A stretch of 64,000 bases of DNA from CALKCV01 sp964609515 (GCA_964609515.1 CAZSTZ010000005.1:1-64000); one strand, 5' to 3'; positions 1 to 8,423 are shown, counted from the stretch's first letter. Notes: a model not told the origin generated them from the sequence alone. Numbers and translations: made by a program.

Positions 1-337
1 CCTTTACCGTTATTACTACTTTAACTAAATTGTTTAGTTTTGTAAAGGGGTTTAATAATAGAGTTTTTAATGTCATTGATAAGTTGGGCTTATGTTAACT
101 GGGATTTGCTATATGGCCCAAAAGAGTCCCCTGGAGCCGAACGGGCAAGATGCCTGTTCTACGGTAGGGCGATCGCCATTCGCGCTTTTTCTATATAAAT
201 AAGAAGATGCGCTCAAGCTAAAGCAGATAGGCCCCTGTTTTTGAGACCATCCGACCTAGAGGAGCGGTCGAGAAACCCGGTTTTTTACAAAAACCGGGTT
301 TCTGAGATATCGAAAAAGCGAGTAAAAGAAACGACTT
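1..337. other. Gene-free left edge with two short palindromes
   Basis: I see no coding region here. The stretch holds a GGCAAGATGCCTG-type palindrome at about 144-166, a HIP1 octamer just after it, and an AAACCCGG-type hairpin at 271-303 ending shortly before the PPK2 gene. The first 120 bases are AT-rich and unremarkable. The promoter of the PPK2 gene presumably lies here, but I cannot point to convincing -35/-10 boxes. Confidence 0.6.
271..303. repeat. AAACCCGG hairpin repeat, copy 1
   Basis: An inverted repeat with arms AGAAACCCGGTTTTT / AAAAACCGGGTTTCT. The same element recurs at 3296-3329 (variant), 6554-6586, 8508-8540, 8995-9027, 13675-13840 (arms split by another element), 26059-26092, 29063-29095, 30042-30140 (multiple, inside cheW) and 63980-63994 (short form). 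It behaves as a dispersed REP-like element, mostly between genes. Confidence 0.85.
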
Positions 338-1828
338 ATGCTAGAAACCTTAGATTTAGAACTGTCCCTAGATAAAGAAACCTATAAAAGCAAGGTGGAG
401 ACCTTAATGCAGAAGTTAAGAACCCTCCAGCGCGCTTGTAAAGAAAAAAATTTGCCCGTCGTCGTCGTCCTCGAAGGTTGGACGGCGGCGGGGAAAGGGG
501 CCTTAGTCAAGAAAATAATAGGATACATGGACCCTCGCGGGTTTGAAGTCCACCCCATCTGGCCGCCCACAGAACAAGAACGCCAATATCCTTTCTTATG
601 GAGGTTTTGGCAGAAACTTCCGGCCAAAGGTCAAATAGGCTTCTTTTATCACAGTTGGTACACCCATGTATTAGAAGAACGACTGTTGGAAAGGGTGTCG
701 GAGACCGAAGTCCATCTGGCCATGCGACAAATTAACGCCTTTGAAAGGAATCTAGTAGATGATGGGGCGGCGATCGCCAAATTTTGGCTCCACCTCAGCC
801 GCAAAGAAATCAAAAGTCGCCTCAAAAAAGCAGCCGCCGACGAGCTCGATGCCTGGCGAGTCCGCCCCGAAGATTGGCAGCAAGTCAAAAACTACAAAAA
901 ATATTTGACCTTTGCCGAAGAAATGGTCGTTCACACCAGCACCGGGGCCGCACCTTGGACTTTAGTGGAAGGGAATTGTCAAAGATGGGCCCGAGTTAAA
1001 GTGCTGACACAAATGGTTGCGACTCTCACCGAGGCCCTAGACAGGCAGCAGCTCGAAACGCCACCACCGACAATCCCTCCCCAGGAAAGTTTAGAACTCA
1101 CAGAACCAAATTTTTTGGCTCAAGTAGATTTAGAATTGTCCCTATCCTCAAAAGAATACAAACAGCAATTGCGCGAACAGCAGACTCTTTTAGCCCAACT
1201 ACAACTAGACATCCGCGAGGGTCAAATACCCGTATTAGCAGTATTTGAGGGTTGGGATGCCGCAGGTAAAGGAGGGGCGATTAAACGTTTAATAGATAAT
1301 TTGGACCCTCGCAGTTATGTGGTTCACGGTTTTGCTGCCCCCAACGACGAGGAAAAAGCCCGTCATTATCTCTGGCGTTTCTGGCGGCGCTTGCCAGAAG
1401 CAGGCAAAATTGGTATTTTTGACCGTAGCTGGTACGGTCGAGTCTTGGTCGAACGAGTAGAAGGATTTGCCACGGAGCCCGAATGGCGTCGAGCTTATCG
1501 GGAAATTAACGAGTTTGAAGAGCAATTAACTACTGCCGGTTATGTGTTAGTCAAATTTTGGCTGCATATCAGTCCCGAGGAACAGTTAAAAAGGTTTACC
1601 GAAAGGCAAAATAATCCTTTTAAGCAATACAAACTCACCGAGGAAGATTGGCGCAATCGGGATAAATGTAATTTATACGAGGTGGCAGTTAATCAGGCGA
1701 TCCAGCGGACTAGCACTCCTAGTTCTCCTTGGACTGTGGTTCCCGGGAATGATAAACATTATGCGCGGGTTATGGTTCTTAAAACTGTGACCGATGCGAT
1801 TCAAAATATGCTCAAACGTCAAAAATAA
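338..1828 (+). CDS. ppk2: Two-domain polyphosphate kinase 2 family protein (polyphosphate:AMP phosphotransferase type)
   Basis: 496 residues made of two tandem PPK2 domains, the architecture of polyphosphate:AMP phosphotransferase, which makes ADP from AMP using polyphosphate. Domain 1 (about residues 10-235) has Walker A GWTAAGKG at 47-54 and a FYHSWY motif at 103-108. Domain 2 (about 260-490) has GWDAAGKGGAIK near 304 and the canonical FDRSWYGRVLVER near 361. The aspartate of the DRSWY lid/Walker B motif is kept only in domain 2, so catalysis probably rests on the C-terminal half, while domain 1 is degenerate at that position. It stands alone, with AT-rich repeats downstream. Donor and acceptor (AMP or nucleoside diphosphate) cannot be settled from sequence alone. 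Confidence 0.88.
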   Translation: MLETLDLELSLDKETYKSKVETLMQKLRTLQRACKEKNLPVVVVLEGWTAAGKGALVKKIIGYMDPRGFEVHPIWPPTEQERQYPFLWRFWQKLPAKGQIGFFYHSWYTHVLEERLLERVSETEVHLAMRQINAFERNLVDDGAAIAKFWLHLSRKEIKSRLKKAAADELDAWRVRPEDWQQVKNYKKYLTFAEEMVVHTSTGAAPWTLVEGNCQRWARVKVLTQMVATLTEALDRQQLETPPPTIPPQESLELTEPNFLAQVDLELSLSSKEYKQQLREQQTLLAQLQLDIREGQIPVLAVFEGWDAAGKGGAIKRLIDNLDPRSYVVHGFAAPNDEEKARHYLWRFWRRLPEAGKIGIFDRSWYGRVLVERVEGFATEPEWRRAYREINEFEEQLTTAGYVLVKFWLHISPEEQLKRFTERQNNPFKQYKLTEEDWRNRDKCNLYEVAVNQAIQRTSTPSSPWTVVPGNDKHYARVMVLKTVTDAIQNMLKRQK

Positions 1829-1875
1829 GGTGTTAATTGATAATTGATAATTGAGAATTATTAATTATTAATTGT

Positions 1876-2086
1876 TATAGCATTTCCCGTATCGCTGAGG
1901 TACAAGAAAAAAACGCTTTTTGGTAATAGGTAATGGGTAATAATATGCCATTCTTTACAAGAAAAAAATACCATTCTTTATTTGGGCTGCATATTCGATG
2001 CTCCCCATTACCCATTACCCATTACCCATTACCCATTACCGAAATAAAAAATGTACCTCATCTCTTCCTTCTGGGGAAATGCTATA
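1876..2086. mobile_element. Mini-transposon-like element with TATAGCATTTCCC ends
   Basis: About 211 bases with terminal inverted repeats TATAGCATTTCCC at the left and GGGGAAATGCTATA at the right. Inner matching arms are GAGGTACA / TGTACCTC, then TAATGGGTAAT-type repeats facing ATTACCCATTACC. There is no coding capacity. The ends 5'-TATAGC...GCTATA-3' recur at 24414-24559 and approximately at 12204-12443 and 52611-52769. TA-flanked ends would fit a non-autonomous IS630/Tc1-type element, which is inference. Confidence 0.7.
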
Positions 2087-2121
2087 ATTATTAATTGTTA
2101 ATTATTAGTTAGGATGAAAAT

Positions 2122-3099
2122 ATGGCGATATGGTTAACTAGGTTAATTTTTTGGACTCTAGTAGTTTATGGTTTTTACCTGCTCTGGAAACAAACGGGAG
2201 GGGAGAAAAAAAACCTGCTAGGGCGATTAATCATAATTATAATTACCTTTTTCTTACTCCTAGCATTCCTTTCCCCAGATTCTCCGGTAGGAACGGCTAT
2301 TTTTAATGCTTTTTCTTTTATTTTTAGACCTTTGGGATTTTCGATTATTCTCTTGATTTGGGCTTTATCTTTAACCACGAAAGAGGGTTTAAAAAAACCC
2401 GCACCTCAGTTAATATTTACTGCCTTACTTATTTTAATTATTTCTAGTACGCCCGTAGTGGCTTTTTGGTTGGCTAGAGGAGTGGAAAGAAGTGCAGTTG
2501 AGGAAATAAACGACCAGCTTTGTTGTTCTCCAAACGTAGGAGCAATTGTTTTATTAGCTCGGGGAACCACTAAGCCAACAATACCCGAACAAATTGGAGT
2601 TCAACTGACCGATAAGAGCGATCGCATTTCCTACGCTGGCGAAATTTATAAAGAAGCTTTGGGCGGTGTTGTCATTGTTAGTGCCGGCCCCAGACCGGAC
2701 ATAGAAGGTCAAATTGCCGAGGCTGACGAAGTGGAAAAATTATTAGTCGATATGGGTGTGGATTCAGATGATATTCTTCTCGATCGCTCGTCGGTAAACT
2801 TACGTCAAAGTGCTATTGCCACTAGAAATATTTTGAACAAGTACGGGCTCGAACCTACTGTTATTCTAGTTACTTCCGCTTTGCAAATGCCTAGAGCTAA
2901 GTTAGCTTTTAATAGCGCTGGCATTAATGTTATTAACGCCCCAACTGATTTTAATACTTTTGAATCTGACGATACATTCCAGCAAAGAGTTACGGGCGCT
3001 GACTTTTTTCCTAATGCAGAAGCACTCTTACTTACTACCCGAGTTCTTGAAGAATATTGGGGCTTATTTTACTATTTTGTAAGGGGTTGGTCTGGTTGA
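2122..3099 (+). CDS. YdcF/SanA-type (DUF218) membrane-anchored protein
   Basis: 325 residues. The N-terminal third is strongly hydrophobic, with about four membrane segments between residues 3 and 120. The remainder is a DUF218 domain: a GAIVLLARG strand, VVIVSAGPRP, EADEVEKLLVDMGV, a LLDRSSVNLRQSA segment and VILVTSALQMPRAKLAF. DUF218 proteins (YdcF, SanA, ElyC) are tied to envelope integrity and peptidoglycan precursor handling in enterobacteria. The exact reaction is not established for most members. The start ATG follows AT-rich repeats with a weak AGGATG-like upstream purine run. No operon partner is seen; the next gene is on the opposite strand. Confidence 0.8.
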   Translation: MAIWLTRLIFWTLVVYGFYLLWKQTGGEKKNLLGRLIIIIITFFLLLAFLSPDSPVGTAIFNAFSFIFRPLGFSIILLIWALSLTTKEGLKKPAPQLIFTALLILIISSTPVVAFWLARGVERSAVEEINDQLCCSPNVGAIVLLARGTTKPTIPEQIGVQLTDKSDRISYAGEIYKEALGGVVIVSAGPRPDIEGQIAEADEVEKLLVDMGVDSDDILLDRSSVNLRQSAIATRNILNKYGLEPTVILVTSALQMPRAKLAFNSAGINVINAPTDFNTFESDDTFQQRVTGADFFPNAEALLLTTRVLEEYWGLFYYFVRGWSG

Positions 3100-3117
3100 G
3101 ATGTAGGAATTAAGAAG

Positions 3118-3357
3118 GGTGCATCTCAATGCAAGTAAAAACCCAAAAATTGAACGCTTTTAGGCAAGAGGCAAGAGGCAAGAGGCAATAGTTGGGGAAA
3201 AGGCAAGAAGGGAAAAGGGATGCATTAGATAAAAAACCGAATATTCGATGTTTTTACAAATATGGGATGCTCCCATTAAGAAACCCGAAAAACTAAGAAA
3301 CCAGGTTTTGCCGGAATTACCTGGTTTCTGGGCTGTTTCTTGAGAATCTCGAAATAA
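3118..3357. repeat. Repeat-filled spacer
   Basis: The spacer holds a GGGTGCATCT end (3118-3127), tandem GGCAAGA heptamers (about 3165-3190), and the variant hairpin AGAAACCAGG...CCTGGTTTCT at 3296-3329. No gene is supported. Confidence 0.6.
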
Positions 3358-3795
3358 TTAATAGTCGGCATTGAGTGGGTAACTAGGGGGAACTCTTTCG
3401 TAGGAAGAAGAGCTACTGGAGCTTATTAACTGACTGGCTACCAAATTAACAAAAAATATCAAACTAAACAAAACTATCAGTAATTGGAGCGCGTCTCCAG
3501 AATTTTCCTCAGAAAACCTGCCACGGTCCCTCGACGATTTACTGCCGTAATTAGAGCGCTCGTCTCGATAATTAGAACCCCCACGCTCGTCTCGATAGTT
3601 ATAATTTTGCTGGTTGCTGGAGCGAGTATTATAATCCGATTTACTTTCTCGATAATCGGATTTTGATTTTTGAGTGAATCTTAAAGAATCAGCCAGAGAA
3701 AGATTGATTCTTCCTTCAATCTCCTGGTTTTTAAAAGGTTCGCTTAAACAAATACCCCGAAATTCTATTTGTTGTTCGTCTCTGGATGAAGCCAT
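3358..3795 (-). CDS. Low-complexity protein with one C-terminal membrane segment, unknown function
   Basis: 145 residues, not recognised. The N-terminal 40 residues look folded (MASSRDEQQIEFRGICLSEP). The middle (about 45-95) is rich in Ser, Tyr, Asp, Arg and Asn with repeats of the kind NYRDER. A single hydrophobic helix follows (about 101-121, LQLLIVLFSLIFFVNLVAS), then a Ser-rich tail. It could be a small tail-anchored membrane protein with a disordered cytoplasmic domain. Its start lies 80 bases from the divergent ABC exporter, so they may share a promoter region. No function is claimed. Confidence 0.6.
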   Translation of the reverse strand: MASSRDEQQIEFRGICLSEPFKNQEIEGRINLSLADSLRFTQKSKSDYRESKSDYNTRSSNQQNYNYRDERGGSNYRDERSNYGSKSSRDRGRFSEENSGDALQLLIVLFSLIFFVNLVASQLISSSSSSSYERVPPSYPLNADY

Positions 3796-3874
3796 AGTTA
3801 CTAATTGGTTGGTAGATATGATTAGGCGCTTATTCCAGGACTCCGTTATAATTTCGGGAAGAATGCTAAATTAG

Positions 3875-5668
3875 TTGCCGGAAAGTTCCCCCCCACAACC
3901 TCTAAAATCTAATATGACTGATTCTTCTCAACAAAGACTGCGAAAACTCGGTACTTACTTGCGCCCCCACTGGCGGCCGGCATTTTTCGGGATAGTTGCT
4001 TTATTTCTGGTTAATGCTTTAGGAGTCTATATTCCTCGGTTAGTCAGTCAAGCAATTGACGATTTAGAAATAGCCACGGAATTTGGGGCCTTCCTTTACG
4101 ATGTCGTAGCGATCGCTCTCCTGGCCTCCCTGATGTGGGTCATTCGCATGGCATCTCGCATCTCGATTTTTGGGGTGGGACGGCAGGTAGAATTTGACCT
4201 CAAACAAAAAATATTTAACCACCTCTTGACATTAGAGCCATCTTATTATAGCAGCAACACCATTGGCGATTTAATCAACCGCGCTACTAGCGATGTCGAT
4301 AATATCCGCAGACTTTTGGGCTTTGCCGTCTTAAGTTTGGCAAATACAATCTTTGCCTACGGTTTAACCCTACCAATAATGCTATTGATAAATGTCAAAC
4401 TGAGCCTGTTGGCAATTTCTGTTTATCCCGTGATGTTAATAGTAGTGCAAGTATTTAGCGATAAATTGCGGGGCCAACAGCTAGCGGTGCAAGAAGAGCT
4501 ATCGACTATGAGCGATTTAATTCAAGAAGACCTCAGCGGCATATCTTTAATTAAAATATACGCTCAGGAAGACAACGAAAAGCGGGCTTTTCGCGAAACT
4601 AACACCCAGTTATTATGGGCTAATTTAGCACTAGCAAAAACTAGAAATTTCCTCTTTCCTTTATTAGGAGGATTGGCAAGTTTGAGCTTTTTAATTTTAT
4701 TAATTAGCGGTTCGGGACCGATGGAAAGGGGCGAGTTAAGCGTGGGGGATTTTGTCTCTCTAATTATTTACGTTCAACGATTAGTATTTCCCACTGCTTT
4801 ATTAGGATTTACCATAACTACTTACCAAAGGGGAGAAGTAAGCATCGATCGCGTAGAATCTATTCTCAGCGTCGAACCAAAAATTAAAGACCATACCGAC
4901 CCCATCCCGATGCGATCGCCCTTAAAAGGTTGGGTGGTAACTCGGGATTTAACTTATCAATATCCGGGAACGAAAATACCGGCATTAAATAAGGTCAATC
5001 TCAGCATTAAACCGGGGGAAACTGTCTCGATAGTCGGACCCATTGGTTCGGGAAAATCAACTTTAGCGAACGCCTTGCCCAGGTTATTAGAAATAGATAT
5101 CGACCGAATTTTTATCGACGGTTACGATATTACTCAGGTAAAACTGGCAGAGTTGCGAAGAGCGATCGCCTACGTTCCCCAAGAAAGTTTTCTCTTCAGC
5201 GCCACCATTCAAGAGAACATCTCCTACGGCGATCCTACTAAGGCGGAGGAAGAAATCGTCGCTGCCGCCAAACTAGCGCAAATTCACCCAGAAATTCTCA
5301 ACTTTCCCCAACAATACGAAACCATAGTTGGCGAAAGAGGCATCACCCTATCTGGAGGGCAGCGGCAGCGAACGGCATTAGCGCGGGCGTTATTAATGGA
5401 CGCGCCGGTATTGATTTTAGACGATGCCCTCTCCAGCGTTGACAACCAAACCGCCACCGATATTTTGCAGAACTTATCCAGCGGTACTCGGAAGAAAACA
5501 GTCATCTTTATTACTCACCAAATGTCGGCGGCAGCGATGGCGGATCGAATTTTAGTAATGGACGGGGGTAACATCGTTCAAACTGGCACCCACGAAGATT
5601 TAGCAAGCAAGAAAGGATTGTATCAGTCCTTGTGGAACCAACAGAAGTTAGAAGAGATGTTGTTGTAA
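3875..5668 (+). CDS. ABC exporter half-transporter (permease fused to ATPase)
   Basis: 597 residues from a TTG start; a second start, ATG at 3914 (MTDSSQQRLRKLG), is equally plausible and would give 584 residues. An N-terminal six-helix type I exporter domain (about 30-340) is followed by an ATPase domain: Walker A GPIGSGKST near residue 388, signature LSGGQRQR near 491, Walker B VLILDDALSSVD near 511 and a switch His in FITHQ. All catalytic ATPase residues are present. It should work as a homodimer or with another half-transporter, exporting lipid, peptide or drug; the substrate is unknown. It stands alone, and its end runs into the 32-base tandem repeat. Confidence 0.85.
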   Translation: MPESSPPQPLKSNMTDSSQQRLRKLGTYLRPHWRPAFFGIVALFLVNALGVYIPRLVSQAIDDLEIATEFGAFLYDVVAIALLASLMWVIRMASRISIFGVGRQVEFDLKQKIFNHLLTLEPSYYSSNTIGDLINRATSDVDNIRRLLGFAVLSLANTIFAYGLTLPIMLLINVKLSLLAISVYPVMLIVVQVFSDKLRGQQLAVQEELSTMSDLIQEDLSGISLIKIYAQEDNEKRAFRETNTQLLWANLALAKTRNFLFPLLGGLASLSFLILLISGSGPMERGELSVGDFVSLIIYVQRLVFPTALLGFTITTYQRGEVSIDRVESILSVEPKIKDHTDPIPMRSPLKGWVVTRDLTYQYPGTKIPALNKVNLSIKPGETVSIVGPIGSGKSTLANALPRLLEIDIDRIFIDGYDITQVKLAELRRAIAYVPQESFLFSATIQENISYGDPTKAEEEIVAAAKLAQIHPEILNFPQQYETIVGERGITLSGGQRQRTALARALLMDAPVLILDDALSSVDNQTATDILQNLSSGTRKKTVIFITHQMSAAAMADRILVMDGGNIVQTGTHEDLASKKGLYQSLWNQQKLEEMLL

Positions 5669-5678
5669 CAATAGTTAG

Positions 5679-5888
5679 TAGTAATCGCGGAGCGCGATTT
5701 AAAAAGCTCGTAGTAATCGCGGAGCGCGATTTNNNNNNNNNNNNNNNNNNNNNNNNNNNNNNNNNNNNNNNNNNNNNNNNNNNNNNNNNNNNNNNNNNNN
5801 NNNNNNNNNNNNNNNNNNNNNNNNNNNNNNNNGTAGTAATCGCGGAGCGCGATTTAAAAAGCTCGTAGTAATCGCGGAGCGCGATTTT
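5679..5888. repeat. 32-base tandem repeat interrupted by the assembly gap
   Basis: At least four copies of a 32-base unit begin at 5679, 5711, 5834 and 5866. The unit contains a perfect hairpin AATCGCG-GAG-CGCGATT followed by TAAAAAGCTCG. The copies on both sides of the N run are identical, so the gap almost certainly hides more copies and was left because the array could not be assembled. There are no unique spacers, so this is not a CRISPR array. Confidence 0.9.
5733..5832. other. Assembly gap (100 N)
   Basis: Exactly 100 N, the usual placeholder for a gap of unknown length, lying inside the tandem repeat. Confidence 0.98.
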
Positions 5889-6231
5889 CCGTAAATCTAA
5901 CTTGACTTTCAGTTACCACAACAAAGCGATCGCTAATTAAATCTGGATATATTGCCAGCAAACGGGCCAGAGTTTCTATTTTATTAGCGGCGAGTTGGTT
6001 TTCGAGGTTCAAGAAAATAACTCCTCGGTGGGGGCAATTTTCCCGATATATCTTATCAGCAAATTCTCGGTCGTTGGTTATCAGAATCCAATTTTCGGCA
6101 ACAGCTTTTGCGAGCAACTTTTCGTCTGTCGCCCCTCGCGCTTCCTGGTAAACGGAAAAAACTTGATAACCCAATTCGCGCAACCAACTCCCCACCAGAG
6201 AGCCCGTACATTCATCTAGGATAAACTTCAT
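5854..6231 (-). CDS. DUF5615 PIN-like protein, probable toxin of a DUF433/DUF5615 pair
   Basis: 125 residues beginning MKFILDECTGSLVGSWLRELGYQVFSV, followed by an acidic segment and the motif WILITNDREFADKI. These are the acidic residues typical of DUF5615 (Mut7-C-like PIN fold) proteins, thought to be ribonucleases. It lies 31 bases downstream of the DUF433 gene in the same orientation, the usual antitoxin-toxin order. Oddly, the last residues (about RAPRLLRAF) and the stop codon come from the 32-base tandem repeat. The native C-terminus may therefore have been replaced or extended, and activity is uncertain. Confidence 0.75.
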   Translation of the reverse strand: MKFILDECTGSLVGSWLRELGYQVFSVYQEARGATDEKLLAKAVAENWILITNDREFADKIYRENCPHRGVIFLNLENQLAANKIETLARLLAIYPDLISDRFVVVTESQVRFTENRAPRLLRAF

Positions 6232-6262
6232 TTTTGGCAGTTTGAAATTTTTAAAGAAATTG

Positions 6263-6502
6263 TTAAATATTTAGTGGCATGAAGGTTGTTTTTGAGAGAG
6301 ACTTACTGGCAAATAAGAAGCAAGCTTGAATATCTTCTACAGTTAAATCTTGATATTCTTGGAGAATTTCAATTACCGTCGTACCGCGAGCTAAAAGATT
6401 GAGAATATATTCAACGCTCAAACGAGTACCTTTAATGACGGGTTTTCCTGCCATAATTTTTGGATTAATTGCAATTCTTTCTAATAATTGTTCGTCTGTC
6501 AT
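6263..6502 (-). CDS. DUF433 antitoxin
   Basis: 79 residues with the DUF433 signature: RIAINPKIMAGKPVIKGTRLSVEYILNLLARG, then a short helical end. DUF433 proteins are small DNA-binding proteins usually encoded directly upstream of a DUF5615 or PIN toxin, as here, and are inferred to neutralise it and repress the pair. The C-terminus is slightly longer than usual, ending SKTTFMPLNI. Confidence 0.82.
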   Translation of the reverse strand: MTDEQLLERIAINPKIMAGKPVIKGTRLSVEYILNLLARGTTVIEILQEYQDLTVEDIQACFLFASKSLSKTTFMPLNI

Positions 6503-6553
6503 GGTTGGGATTTGGTTGTTTGTTTTCTAGTCTTGGGGGGAGCTTCTCAGTCC

Positions 6554-6586
6554 AGAAACCCGGTTTTTTCAAAAAACCGGGTTTCT
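6554..6586. repeat. AAACCCGG hairpin repeat
   Basis: A perfect palindrome AGAAACCCGGTTTTTT-C-AAAAAACCGGGTTTCT. It lies just downstream of the decayed toxin remnant and may mark the point where that gene was lost. Confidence 0.85.
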
Positions 6587-6599
6587 TAATTTTGTAATT

Positions 6600-6662
6600 G
6601 CAGTTTAGCCTGCGAACAACACCGACATCAGTAGTTCCCACAATATTGCTATCTAAAAGCAT
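6600..6662 (-). pseudogene. Remnant of a PIN (VapC-type) toxin gene
   Basis: Immediately after the upstream antitoxin, a TAATG overlap starts a frame reading MLLDSNI, the typical opening of small PIN toxins including the first catalytic Asp. It then loses any resemblance and runs into the AAACCCGG hairpin. Only the first seven or so codons look authentic, so the toxin has been deleted. Confidence 0.6.
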
Positions 6663-6669
6663 TATCCTT

Positions 6670-6930
6670 TTATCCTTTAAGATGGGGAAGAGAGCGGTCT
6701 TGACGTATATCGCGCTGCCAGGTCACAGGATTTACTCCAGCAAAAGTATTGAGGGCAGCGAGTTTTTCTAAAGCTTCTGCCATTTTCCGACCGCAAGAGA
6801 TTGTCTCTATATTTGGCTCTGGTTCTAAAATAGTAACACGAACCTCCAAAGGGCGATCGCTCGTAGGGGGAGTTTCATCAAGCCACTCCAAGCGGTTTCC
6901 TGTCAATATAGCCTTAAAAGCGTGCAACAT
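6670..6930 (-). CDS. Orphan VapB-like antitoxin
   Basis: 86 residues beginning MLHAFKAILTGNRLEWLDETPP and ending with a WQRDIRQDRSLPHLKG tail. The final WQR-I-DR-LP segment is, from recall, common in cyanobacterial antitoxins preceding PIN toxins and would bind the toxin. The stop overlaps the start of a toxin frame (TAATG), but that toxin is a remnant. Whether the antitoxin is still expressed is unknown. Confidence 0.65.
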   Translation of the reverse strand: MLHAFKAILTGNRLEWLDETPPTSDRPLEVRVTILEPEPNIETISCGRKMAEALEKLAALNTFAGVNPVTWQRDIRQDRSLPHLKG

Positions 6931-7002
6931 AAAGTTAAGTCCTTATTGAGTTTTCTTCTGTCTATTATATCTCGATTTGGGGTTGAACGTACATAGTTAA
7001 TC

Positions 7003-8190
7003 CTAAAATTGATACTCTTTCAACAAATTACCAGCAATAACTTGAGCTAATAAAGGAGGCACCGCATTGCCAATTTGATTGTATTGACATAAATATTTTT
7101 CATCCAAACGACCCTCCCTCGCTAACAATTTATGACTGACTACCGTTGGTTTTCCCATAAATCGAAAATTGTCGGGAAATGACTGTATTCTCGCCCCTTC
7201 CCTAGCGGTAAAATTTCTATGTCGATAGGGATGAACGAAATTAGCATAAAAAGAGGCAGGCAATGTATGACATGGTTTATCTGGATACATTCTTCTATTA
7301 TTTTGGTCGTAAACCTTCTTCGCTATTTCTGTAGAATTACGCTTGCGCGGCCATAAATGTTCTGGTGCATCTTTACAAGAATCTCCTAAAGTCATCGCTG
7401 CAAATCTTTCTACCATCCGCTTGCTGTGGTTCATTGCCTTATGATTAAATAGAGTTTGATTTCCATTTCTCAGAAGTTTTTGATATTCATTTAATGGCTG
7501 TTTTGTGTAATTAGATTCCTCCGCGCCTTCCCCCGCTTTTAATGGTGGTAAGTCGGAAATTGCATCCCATAAGGTCGGGCAAGGTTTTAAATAATTAAAT
7601 AGAGAAGGATTGTGATTATTTACCACTGAATGAGTGGGACTGGGAAAAGGGTTTTTTAGTTCTTTTTTAGAGGCAATAACAAACAAGCGTTTTCTAATCT
7701 GAGGAATGCCGTAATCTGTGGCTTGCAAGATTTTGATATAGACGCAATAACCAAGATTTATTAACTCTTTTTCTAAGATATCGGTTGCTTTTTCTTTGGA
7801 GTGAGTCCGCGCTTTTACCATATTAGGCACGTTCTCCATTACCAAAAATTCTGGCTCAAAAATTGAAGCCACTCTAATCAACTCTCGGAAAAGATTATTT
7901 CTCGGGTCTTTCGGATCGCCGCTATTTTTCAGACAAACAGAATATCCCTGGCAGGGAGGACCGCCCAGAATAATTTTAGGTTTTTTCTGTTTGAATAGTT
8001 CTTGAAAATCCTCGTTAGTAATTGTCGTAATATCTCGCTGGATGACCTTAGAATTAGGGCAATTTTTAGCGAAAGTTTCCGCCGCCCATTTATCTATTTC
8101 TATTGCCCCAATAATTTCACAACCGGCCAATTTAAAACCGAGACTAAATCCGCCCGCGCCGGCAAATAAATCTAATATTAATGGTTTCAT
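7003..8190 (-). CDS. C5-cytosine DNA methyltransferase
   Basis: 395 residues with the ordered motifs of Dcm-type enzymes. Motif I is DLFAGAGGFSLGF at the N-terminus, motif IV GGPPCQGYS carries the catalytic Cys, motif VI is MENVPN, motif VIII GIPQIRKRLFVIA, and motif X QIGNAVPPLLA is near the C-terminus. The target-recognition region between VIII and IX (about 200-330) is compact and gives no clue to the site methylated. No restriction endonuclease is recognisable next to it, so it is either a solitary methylase or the survivor of a restriction-modification system. Neighbours are toxin-antitoxin genes. Confidence 0.9.
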   Translation of the reverse strand: MKPLILDLFAGAGGFSLGFKLAGCEIIGAIEIDKWAAETFAKNCPNSKVIQRDITTITNEDFQELFKQKKPKIILGGPPCQGYSVCLKNSGDPKDPRNNLFRELIRVASIFEPEFLVMENVPNMVKARTHSKEKATDILEKELINLGYCVYIKILQATDYGIPQIRKRLFVIASKKELKNPFPSPTHSVVNNHNPSLFNYLKPCPTLWDAISDLPPLKAGEGAEESNYTKQPLNEYQKLLRNGNQTLFNHKAMNHSKRMVERFAAMTLGDSCKDAPEHLWPRKRNSTEIAKKVYDQNNRRMYPDKPCHTLPASFYANFVHPYRHRNFTAREGARIQSFPDNFRFMGKPTVVSHKLLAREGRLDEKYLCQYNQIGNAVPPLLAQVIAGNLLKEYQF

Positions 8191-8264
8191 GTATTTTGGT
8201 TGTTGTTTCAGAGAGCGATCGCCCTTTTCTCCTATCTGCTTATTCCATCCTTAACCTAATTTTT

Positions 8265-8423
8265 TCATTTATCTAAAAGTCGCCTCACCTCGACTAACAC
8301 CTCTTCCCCAGAAATGGGTTTAACCTCACCGCTTCGGATTTCATCCCGTCGCTTCTTAGCTTCGCTCATCCAAAGCGTTTGGAAACTTTGTAATAACTTC
8401 TTTAGTTCTTCGACAGACAGCAT
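8265..8423 (-). CDS. Small addiction-module (TIGR02574-like) protein
   Basis: 52 residues from ATG at 8423 (MLSVEELKKLLQSFQTLW), preceded by a GAGAGA ribosome site. A longer frame starts at 8507, but its extra residues look non-coding. The C-terminal half, RRDEIRSGEVKPISGEEVLVEVRRLL, resembles the conserved end of putative addiction-module components (E-I-SGKV-P-SWEEV-A-VR). A RelE-like toxin would normally follow; none is seen downstream. Confidence 0.6.
   Translation of the reverse strand: MLSVEELKKLLQSFQTLWMSEAKKRRDEIRSGEVKPISGEEVLVEVRRLLDK

Noticed and set aside
5679..5888. CRISPR array (32-base periodicity)
   Set aside because: The whole 32-base unit is identical, with no unique spacers, and no cas genes are present.
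6465..6662. A full 65-residue protein downstream of the orphan antitoxin
   Set aside because: After MLLDSNI the translation includes the AAACCCGG repeat (KKPGFLKKPGF) and overlaps the DUF433 start. It is better read as a pseudogene fragment.
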